DNA of 64,000 nucleotides from Lacimicrobium alkaliphilum (GTDB lineage Bacteria; Pseudomonadota; Gammaproteobacteria; Enterobacterales; Alteromonadaceae): contig NZ_NISX01000001.1 in NCBI RefSeq assembly GCF_002591895.1, forward strand, positions 141,431-205,430, in the 5' to 3' direction. The notes below the pieces were generated by a model that saw nothing but the letters and a program-made list of their open reading frames with translations, was not told the DNA's origin and did no database searches. This document shows positions 46,354 through 54,327 of the stretch, in pieces (within the stretch, counting starts at the first letter, position 1; each line of letters begins with the position of its first letter). The position numbers and the translations under genes were made by a program.

Positions 46354-46616
46354 TATTTCTGCTCAGATCCTTCAAGGATTGAGTGCAGAGAATGTATCAC
46401 CTCATCTTTTGAGGCGTATTGCCCTGTGGATTTAGCTTTCTCGCCAGCAGCCAGCCCCCGGGCTACAAATTCCTGATTCATCTTTCGGCGAACAATTTGC
46501 CGCCGCAAGGACTCTTCCACAAAACTGCTCAGGGATTCCCCTTCAAGAAGCACACTTTCCGCATCATTACGTAGTTCGGTTGTGACCCGAAGTGGTGGAA
46601 TGGTCGCTGATTTCAT
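46353..46616 (-). CDS. Ribbon-helix-helix antitoxin (YlcI/YnfO-like)
   Basis: 87 residues from the ATG at 46616 (a GTG at 46625 is an alternative). The N-terminal strand and two helices (PPLRVTTELRNDAESVLLEGESLSSFVEESLRRQIVRRK) fit a ribbon-helix-helix DNA-binding dimer; the C-terminal part (FVARGLAAGEKAKSTGQYASKDEVIHSLHSIL) should wrap the toxin. It precedes the toxin gene and is preceded by a perfect 24-bp palindrome, consistent with autorepression. Confidence 0.85.
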   Translation of the reverse strand: MKSATIPPLRVTTELRNDAESVLLEGESLSSFVEESLRRQIVRRKMNQEFVARGLAAGEKAKSTGQYASKDEVIHSLHSILEGSEQK

Positions 46617-46627
46617 AGTAAACACAC

Positions 46628-46651
46628 AATGTATTGCATTTGCAATACATT
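46628..46651. promoter_or_regulatory. Perfect palindromic operator of the toxin-antitoxin operon
   Basis: AATGTATTGCA-TT-TGCAATACATT: two 11-bp arms without mismatch around a TT centre, ending 12 bp before the antitoxin ATG. Position and symmetry suit binding of the antitoxin dimer or the complex. Confidence 0.75.
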
Positions 46652-46779
46652 CTAGGCCTGTTAATCCTTATCTGCAACTCCCTGTTCAGAGTTTAAGGCA
46701 GACTGCAGCAATTATGTTTCATCAAGCGCTTTTTGTAGTTCGGGGAAGCGTTGCAAAACCCATATTGTGTAATTCATTA

Positions 46780-46974
46780 TCAATCTTGCTCAGGTGGAGT
46801 TTTCTTGTTCTTAGCCTTATGCGCAGAGGGTTCTGAATCAGGCTCTTTTTTCTTATCAGGCATATGATCTTTTAACGACGGCATCTTCATTTTTGCCGAA
46901 TGTTTCACCATCATAATATTGCCGATCATAAAAAACAGCGGCAGGGCGATATATAGCGCAACTTCCCAGCTCAT
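46780..46974 (-). CDS. DUF2897 small membrane protein
   Basis: 64 residues from the ATG at 46974, preceded by GGAG at 8-bp spacing; the frame is open further upstream without a ribosome site. One membrane helix (EVALYIALPLFFMIGNIMM) is followed by a Lys/Pro/Glu-rich tail (HMPDKKKEPDSEPSAHKAKN). This is the pattern of DUF2897, found beside dapE-region genes in Alteromonadales and Vibrionales. Function unknown. Confidence 0.72.
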   Translation of the reverse strand: MSWEVALYIALPLFFMIGNIMMVKHSAKMKMPSLKDHMPDKKKEPDSEPSAHKAKNKKTPPEQD

Positions 46975-47016
46975 ATTTGTTACTCCGGTTCCTTGTTTAA
47001 GGGGCACCCTTGCCAC

Positions 47017-49161
<2,145 letters not shown>

Positions 49162-49267
49162 AATCTAATTTGAGTCAGTTTAACGGGGGATACAGCTTAG
49201 CCGATTTTAAACCTGAGTTCGATATAACCGGGCTATAAGCTATGCACAGGCGGATAATCCAAATCAC

Positions 49268-49786
49268 TTAGCTTAAAAATAATGTCATACAGGGCTCCTC
49301 ACCGGCCATCAGACTATGGTAATGGCCCTGAATATGTTTCAGGCGTGGTAATACCGGCACCAGCACCAGGCATAAAGGAGAGGTGCAACCAAGACGGAGC
49401 TTGCGCAGATCAAACTCCATCAACAGTTGCCCCTGGGTAATCTTATCCCCGGCTTTGATGGGGGATTTAAAACCTTCAGACATCATCTTATGGCTGTTGA
49501 GCCCAATCTGAATTAACAGCTCCAGGCCCTGACGGCTCTTAAGGCGTATTTGTTCTTTAGTGGAACTGACAGACACCACCGTACCGGAAAATGGCGCCAG
49601 CACAGTATGACCCGTGGGCGAGATAGCCACGCCGGCACCGAGCAGCCCGCTTGTTACCAGTGCAGAGGGCACCTGTGCCATGGGCTCAACCTTACCGCTT
49701 ACAGGTGCCGGTACAGGCAAGGTAACCCTGCAGTCTTCGGCGTGCTGGGCAGAAATGGACAAGGAAAAAGGCGGTGGCAGTGTCAT
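49268..49786 (-). CDS. EIIA-Glc-like domain protein lacking both active-site histidines
   Basis: 172 residues from the ATG at 49786 (the open frame extends upstream to a GTG at 49855 but reads unconserved sequence). The PTS EIIA fold of the glucose/Crr type is clear: PVSGKVEPMAQVP, VLAPFSGTVVSV, GLELLIQIGLNSHKM, FKSPIKAGDKITQGQLLMEFD. Crr proteins have His at the positions corresponding to Glu78 (normally NHA/KHA) and Gln93 (VHFG/LIHIG). Without the phosphorylated His it cannot relay phosphate; a regulatory or structural role is more likely. No other PTS gene is in the window. The last 45 residues are also divergent. Confidence 0.78.
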   Translation of the reverse strand: MTLPPPFSLSISAQHAEDCRVTLPVPAPVSGKVEPMAQVPSALVTSGLLGAGVAISPTGHTVLAPFSGTVVSVSSTKEQIRLKSRQGLELLIQIGLNSHKMMSEGFKSPIKAGDKITQGQLLMEFDLRKLRLGCTSPLCLVLVPVLPRLKHIQGHYHSLMAGEEPCMTLFLS

Positions 49787-49846
49787 AAGTTTTCTGTTTA
49801 TAAAGGTTGGCCCCAGTATAACCGCAGCTGTGAATAGTTTTCTACA

Positions 49847-49868
49847 TATCCACACTATCTGTGGATAA
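49847..49868. promoter_or_regulatory. Two DnaA-box-like sites in opposite orientation
   Basis: A perfect TTATCCACA on the minus strand (49860-49868) and ATATCCACA on the plus strand (49846-49854) are 5 bp apart in the spacer between the EIIA-like gene and a patatin gene. Two boxes alone do not make an origin; they may be a DnaA titration or regulatory site, or chance. Confidence 0.35.
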
Positions 49869-50043
49869 CCTTGTTAAGTACTCTTTATAAGTGCTCTAAG
49901 TGCATGTTTAAAATCAAAAATAACCCGGTGTACGGTTTTTCCCCAACAGCTGAAAAGTGATCAGAGTTTGTGTGCATATTCGCCAAACTTGCCGCTGGTT
50001 TTTTGTATAATCCAGCCGGTAACTAAGTCGTGCAGGAGAATAA

Positions 50044-51108
50044 ATGGCTGATCTGGAGTTATATGCAGGGCCCGATGCGTTAAAAGCAATTCGCGAGCAG
50101 GGATTAAAACAACAGCTGTTTGACTACGCTTTGGGGGCATCGGGCGGCCCCAAATGGTTTGTGCTGGCCGGGCTTGACCGGGTGGTGTTTTCTGAGTTTT
50201 TCAGCAATCGTGAGACGCCATTACAGGCCATAGGCTCCTCTGCCGGAGCCTTTCGTTTTGCCTGTTTTGCCCAGCAGAACCCGCTCGCGGCCATTAACCG
50301 GCTGGTAGAACGTTATTCACAGACGGTGTACTCCGATAAACCCGATGCCAGGGAAATTACCGACAAGGGCAGGGAACTGCTTAATGTTGTGCTGGGCGAT
50401 AATGGGATTCATGAAATACTGCACAACCCGGCTATTCAGGCCCATTTTATTGTGGCCCGCTGCCGCGGCGCCACTGCGCTGGAGTCTAAACCATTGCAGC
50501 TTGGCGGCTTACTCGCCAGTGCCGGTGCCAACCTGATAAAACGTAAACATCTGGCCCGCTTTTATCAGCGCTATATTTTTTCGGCGCCTGATGCGCAGCT
50601 CAGTATTACTGACCCACACGGCATGCCCAGTTATAGCGTAGCGCTGTCAGAGGCGAACCTTAAGGCCGCACTGCTGGCCTCAGGGTCGATTCCTGTGGTG
50701 CTCGAAGGGGTAAAAAATATCCCCGGTGCACCGCCAGGCATGTACCGTGACGGCGGCATTATTGACTACCATTTTGATCTGCAGTTTGGCCCCAAACCCG
50801 GGCTGGTGTTTTATCCCCATTTTTATAAAAAGCCGGTGCCCGGCTGGTTTGATAAAAACCTTAAATCCCGCATGCCCGGCGCGAAAAGCTATGCCAACAC
50901 CCTGATGCTGGTGCCCTCGGATAAATTTGTAGCCTCACTGCCTTACGGAAAAATCCCCGACAGAAAAGACTTTGAAACCATGCAACCTGAGCAGCGCATC
51001 CCATACTGGCAAAAGGTGATCAGCGAATCTGACCGCCTTGGCGAGGCGTTTATGGAGCTGACACAAGACCCTGATGTGGCCGATAAGATAAAGCCTTTGG
51101 CTTTTTAA
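50044..51108 (+). CDS. Patatin-like phospholipase (second paralogue type)
   Basis: 354 residues. Oxyanion loop ALGASGGPKWFVLAGL (a GGP-K variant rather than GGGxKG), nucleophile elbow IGSSAGAF with Ser66, and YRDGGIIDYHFD with the dyad Asp near 238. The family is that of small cytosolic patatins with predicted lipid acyl hydrolase activity. A GGAG ribosome site is at 50036. It has little resemblance to the patatin at 1846 beyond the motifs. It is the last core-type gene before the accessory stretch. Confidence 0.85.
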   Translation: MADLELYAGPDALKAIREQGLKQQLFDYALGASGGPKWFVLAGLDRVVFSEFFSNRETPLQAIGSSAGAFRFACFAQQNPLAAINRLVERYSQTVYSDKPDAREITDKGRELLNVVLGDNGIHEILHNPAIQAHFIVARCRGATALESKPLQLGGLLASAGANLIKRKHLARFYQRYIFSAPDAQLSITDPHGMPSYSVALSEANLKAALLASGSIPVVLEGVKNIPGAPPGMYRDGGIIDYHFDLQFGPKPGLVFYPHFYKKPVPGWFDKNLKSRMPGAKSYANTLMLVPSDKFVASLPYGKIPDRKDFETMQPEQRIPYWQKVISESDRLGEAFMELTQDPDVADKIKPLAF

Positions 51109-51461
51109 TAGGCAGGAAAATTGCTAGGCGAGGATATTGTTGCCTCTGTAGGCCAGAGAATGTCTGACTGACAGATTGAGGAAATCGGAACCGACTATTT
51201 AGTGCCCGCGATTTCCGGACAGGTACCGTCTAAACACAGTGATGGCTCCACCTCCGCCAAACAGCAAAATAACAAACCTTTTCCGCAATTGTGCAACTTT
51301 ACCCAGCCAAGGTGCCATCGCCATAACCCGCAACGCCGCAGTCAGGGCAGGCCAGCAGCGAACTGGTATCCATCAGACATACATGCTAAAAAAGCACTAA
51401 CAGGAATGAGTCCCGCGCTTAAGAACGGAGTCTTTCTTAACATGAATGCGTTAGCATCTAA
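51109..51461 (+). other. 353-bp spacer leading into a cassette-like junction
   Basis: No credible gene; the one longer open frame here starts at a GTG, lacks a ribosome site and overlaps the next gene. Near its right end, GCGTTAGC (51448-51455) sits 6 bp before the next ATG. This resembles the 3' consensus GTTRRRY of integron attC sites that precede cassette genes, but the expected palindromic partner upstream is weak. Confidence 0.35.
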
Positions 51462-51881
51462 ATGAAGATCGAGATTTTAAAAAGTGACTGGATAGGAATT
51501 GGCCTTGGAGCACTCATTGGCCTTTATCAAGGTATCGTAGTTTTTGATAGCGAGATAGGTCGAGGCTTGGATAATGCAGAAATATGGCCAGTGATTCTAT
51601 TTGGTTTATTCGGGCCTCCAATTTTGGCTCTTCTAAATAAATATTTGCCGCTACCAATGCCGGGATTCTATAAGGCAATTGGAAAGTACGTTAATACCAT
51701 TTTCTTAATGGTGGCATTCGGCATATGCACAGGAATATCCGGTTTTACTTACTATTGGGTAGTTGGCGGCCCTGATAGTGTTTTATTTTTATTATCGTTT
51801 TTCAGTTCAGCGGGGGGTGGGTTCTTCTTGGCGTATCTAATTTATCCTGAGCTTGCATTTAGGCCTGAGTCAAATGCCTAA
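51462..51881 (+). CDS. Four-helix membrane protein in a cassette-like setting
   Basis: 139 residues with four hydrophobic segments (about 10-27, 40-58, 74-95, 108-126) and a short charged end. Not recognised as a known family. The gene starts 6 bp after GCGTTAGC, and its stop codon lies inside GCCTAAC, as in many integron cassettes, where the stop overlaps the left attC consensus. Codon use looks AT-richer than in flanking genes. No ribosome site is evident, which is also common in cassettes. Function unknown. Confidence 0.6.
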   Translation: MKIEILKSDWIGIGLGALIGLYQGIVVFDSEIGRGLDNAEIWPVILFGLFGPPILALLNKYLPLPMPGFYKAIGKYVNTIFLMVAFGICTGISGFTYYWVVGGPDSVLFLLSFFSSAGGGFFLAYLIYPELAFRPESNA

Positions 51882-51960
51882 CAAACACATCAAAAATCGC
51901 TCCACTTCGTTACGCTGGACGCACCTGACGGCGCGCCTTTTATGGGTAAGAACAGCCGAA
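51876..51960 (+). other. attC-like half site (possible truncated integron recombination site)
   Basis: GCCTAACAAACACATCAAAA at 51876 follows the layout of Vibrio-type attC left ends (RYYYAAC then CAA core). An imperfect pairing (TCCA/TGGA) and GGCGCGCC occur within it, but the right-hand GTTRRRY is not found before the next gene, so the site would be degenerate or cut. Confidence 0.35.
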
Positions 51961-51967
51961 AGGTGCT

Positions 51968-52771
51968 ATGACTAACTACTACGTCTACGTGTACATTGAC
52001 CCACGGAATTTCGAGGAGTTTTACTTTGGAAAAGGTAAAGGTTCCAGGAAACACTCTCATCTGAATGACGATTCAGATAGTGAAAAATCCAGACGGATAG
52101 AGGCAATCAAAAAAGAAGGTTTGGAGCCAATTATCAGGGTGATCGCTCGCAATCTATCCGAGCACGATGCACTACTGGTTGAGAAGACGCTACTCTGGAA
52201 GCTGGGAAAGCAGTTGACGAATATTTCCTCGGGCCACTACGCAGACAATTTTCGTCCTCACGATTCCTTACACAAGTATCTTTCGGGGTTCGATTTTCAT
52301 AATGGGCTGTACTACTACAACGTTGGGGAGGGTCCTCATCGCAACTGGGACGATTATGTTGCTCATGGATTTATCTCCGCAGGCCAAGCACCAAGATTCC
52401 GGGATGCCATGTTAGGTTTGCAAACAGGGGATTTTGTCGCGGCGTATCTCAAAGGCCGTGGTTTTGTTGGGGTTGGTCAAATCACTCAGGGTGCGAGGCC
52501 AGTTCGCGACGTTTTGATTGATAACATCCCGCTTCTACAGAAAGAATTGGTTTGCCCAAATATTGCTGAAAATTCGAACAATCTTGACAAGTCGGAGTAT
52601 GTGGCTCTTGTAGATTGGATCAGGACTTTCCCCCGGAATGCGGCAAAGTGGAAATCAAAGGGTGGATTGTTCACGTCACAGCTAGTTCGAGCCTCGCTGG
52701 ATGGGCAGCCAGAAACTGTAAAGTATTTAGAGCAGGAGTTTGCCGTTGATTTTGCAGAACTTTTGGCATGA
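51968..52771 (+). CDS. GIY-YIG nuclease fused to a PUA/EVE-like domain
   Basis: 267 residues. The N-terminus is a LEM-3-like GIY-YIG nuclease domain: YYVYVYIDPRNFEEFYFGKG with the second motif YFGKGKGSR at 19-27 and a probable metal-binding Glu72 in LLVEKTLLWKLG. Residues about 114-260 (RNWDDYVAHGFISAGQAPRF, GDFVAAYLKGRGFVGVGQIT, WIRTFPRNAAKW and GGLFTSQLVRASL) resemble the PUA/EVE-like module found beside DUF91-type and other nuclease domains, thought to read modified bases. The fusion suggests a modification-dependent endonuclease used in defence; activity is inference. It lies between a cassette-like gene and a HicAB pair, with an AAGG ribosome site. Confidence 0.72.
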   Translation: MTNYYVYVYIDPRNFEEFYFGKGKGSRKHSHLNDDSDSEKSRRIEAIKKEGLEPIIRVIARNLSEHDALLVEKTLLWKLGKQLTNISSGHYADNFRPHDSLHKYLSGFDFHNGLYYYNVGEGPHRNWDDYVAHGFISAGQAPRFRDAMLGLQTGDFVAAYLKGRGFVGVGQITQGARPVRDVLIDNIPLLQKELVCPNIAENSNNLDKSEYVALVDWIRTFPRNAAKWKSKGGLFTSQLVRASLDGQPETVKYLEQEFAVDFAELLA

Positions 52772-52854
52772 CAAGTCGCAACAGATCGCTCCGCGGCCGA
52801 TGCCACCTTACGCCCTTTTCATTACCGCTTTGCCTCGATTCCAAGGGCACCGCT

Positions 52855-52876
52855 GGAAATCAAAGGGAAATCAAAG
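52855..52876 (+). repeat. Two tandem 11-bp repeats upstream of hicA
   Basis: GGAAATCAAAG occurs twice head to tail, 35 bp before the hicA start. The same 11-mer plus GG occurs inside the preceding nuclease gene at 52650. It could be an operator or a slippage duplication. Confidence 0.4.
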
Positions 52877-52911
52877 GGTCGTAACACTTGATTTATTAAG
52901 GAGGCAAGGTA

Positions 52912-53109
52912 ATGCCACCAAAAGTCCGAGAGTTAATCTCTAAGCTTAAGGAAAATGGATTTGAAGACAGGGGTGGTAAAGGAAGTCATCGAAACTTTAC
53001 TCATCCGAATGTTGTCAGACCCATTACCATTTCAGGTAACCCGGGTGATGATGCTAAGATTTACCAGGTAAAGGCTGTCAGAAAAGCCATTGAGGAGTCA
53101 CAGCAATGA
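52912..53109 (+). CDS. hicA: HicA-family mRNA interferase toxin
   Basis: 65 residues with the double-stranded-RNA-binding-like HicA fold: VRELISKLKENGFEDRGGKG and the catalytic His26 in GGKGSHRNF. HicA cleaves mRNA independently of ribosomes. A perfect AAGGAGG ribosome site lies 7 bp upstream. It overlaps hicB by 4 bp. The usual order (toxin first) is kept. Confidence 0.93.
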   Translation: MPPKVRELISKLKENGFEDRGGKGSHRNFTHPNVVRPITISGNPGDDAKIYQVKAVRKAIEESQQ

Positions 53110-53333
53110 AAGACAGTGCAAGATATATAAAAATTGTAGAGTGGTCTGAAAAAGACCAGTGCTATGTGGGATCTTGTCCTGGGCTGTTTATGGCAGGTTG
53201 TCATGGTGCTGACGAAGAATCAGTATTCCATGAACTGTGTCAGATTGTCGAAGAAACCATATCCCTCTATAAAGCCGATGGTAAAGCCTTACCTCCGGCC
53301 ACTTCCGGAAAAGATTTTGCTAACGTAGCATGA
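53106..53333 (+). CDS. hicB: HicB-family antitoxin (short form)
   Basis: 75 residues covering only the partial RNase H-like toxin-binding domain: YIKIVEWSEKDQCYVGSCPG, ADEESVFHELCQIVEETISLY. The C-terminal HTH or ribbon-helix-helix DNA-binding domain present in longer HicB proteins is missing, so autoregulation, if it exists, would need another protein. Overlaps hicA by 4 bp, so translation is coupled. Confidence 0.9.
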   Translation: MKDSARYIKIVEWSEKDQCYVGSCPGLFMAGCHGADEESVFHELCQIVEETISLYKADGKALPPATSGKDFANVA

Positions 53334-53427
53334 AGCCCCTGAAACAAAGGTCACAGTGACCAACTCTCAGGCATCTGTTTATCTGAATAGAAAATGCTTT
53401 GCGGGTATTGTCGAAAAATCAGGGGAG

Positions 53428-53504
<77 letters not shown>

Positions 53505-53546
53505 ACAATAGAAACTCGTTTTCGGTGATTACCGGAAACGGCGCGT

Positions 53547-53575
53547 ATAATAGCCACGGGGCTTATCCGGTGCAA
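53547..53575 (-). promoter_or_regulatory. Sigma-70 promoter of tRNA-Val
   Basis: On the minus strand TTGCAC (53575-53570), exactly 17 bp, then TATTAT (53552-53547), followed by a GC-rich discriminator as in stringently controlled stable-RNA promoters; start expected about 35-40 bp before the tRNA. Confidence 0.82.
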
Positions 53576-53674
53576 GTGCTTTTTCGTCTTGGCGGCTTAA
53601 CTGCTGTATTTCTGCGCAGTGTCCTGTCGTTGTTGAGAGTTTAGTTTTAGAAGATGGTGTTGCAGTAATTGAAT

Positions 53675-53827
53675 ACCCTCCACAGCAGGGAAGCTGTAGC
53701 GGAGCGTCCAGGGGTGACCTGAAACCGAAGCGCAGCTTCGCAGTTCAGAGAACGACATGTCATGGATGACATGGCTGGGCTCTTAGCGGAGCAGGACAGC
53801 GTAGCGTAAGAGGATTTACCGCGTGTT
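53675..53827 (-). repeat. 153-bp multi-hairpin dispersed repeat, copy 2
   Basis: Reverse-complement copy of 29695-29847 with four substitutions and no gaps. Two changes are in the loop of the last hairpin, one turns a C-G pair into U-G in its stem, and one is in the long loop of the first hairpin. It occupies the spacer between tRNA-Val and the PGPGW-like gene; the rest of this 396-bp spacer (53505-53900) holds only the tRNA promoter. Confidence 0.9.
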
Positions 53828-53900
53828 TCAATTGCTGTGACATCATCTTTCATGCACTTGTCAGTTGCCGCAAATCTTACAGCAGTATATGAGGAACCAC

Positions 53901-54143
53901 CTAGCGGCTGAGTTTTCGTTTAAGCAGGTAACGGTCCAGTTTTCGGGCGCTGTTTTGCATGGCTTTCTGGCAACGCCCCAATGCTTTGCGCATTTTTGGA
54001 AATTCCATACTCAGTAATACCAGGCCGCTGAGTAAAAATAAGATGGAACCGGGCAGGATGGCAAAAACAACGCCCACCAGAGTAAACAGCGCGCCAATGG
54101 CTATACGCAGTGGTCTTGCCACATGGTGCAGTGTTCTTAACAT
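53901..54143 (-). CDS. Small two-helix membrane protein (PGPGW-like)
   Basis: 80 residues from the ATG at 54143, with GGGAG 7 bp upstream (a TTG two codons earlier is an alternative). Two hydrophobic helices (IAIGALFTLVGVVFAI and SILFLLSGLVLLS) around ILPGS, then a basic tail (RKLDRYLLKRKLSR). This fits the PGPGW/DUF-type small membrane proteins. Function unknown. Confidence 0.68.
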   Translation of the reverse strand: MLRTLHHVARPLRIAIGALFTLVGVVFAILPGSILFLLSGLVLLSMEFPKMRKALGRCQKAMQNSARKLDRYLLKRKLSR

Positions 54144-54287
54144 TATCAATCTCCCGAACCTGTGTCAGGTTCAACCCTAACCAAAGCCTGATCAATATGC
54201 ACCCTCATAACTGTTACAACTGATGTCAAAATAGACTAAAAAGCACCGCAGAACCCAGTACTGAAATCATGCGTAATCAACTCCTTA

Positions 54288-54296
54288 TGATATAAT
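54288..54296 (+). promoter_or_regulatory. Extended -10 promoter of ydiJ
   Basis: TGATATAAT is a perfect extended -10 (TGnTATAAT) without a good -35. It overlaps the upstream candidate ATG at 54295, so transcription would start after it. Confidence 0.55.
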
Positions 54297-54327
54297 GCCG
54301 CCCACTTTGAATAACATAAAGTTGCCG

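Noticed and set aside
46054-46625. Toxin-antitoxin pair as part of a mobile element
   Set aside because: No transposase, integrase or flanking repeats were seen around it.
51202-51465. 87-codon open frame before the cassette-like gene
   Set aside because: GTG start without ribosome site, compositionally odd translation, overlaps the next gene's start.
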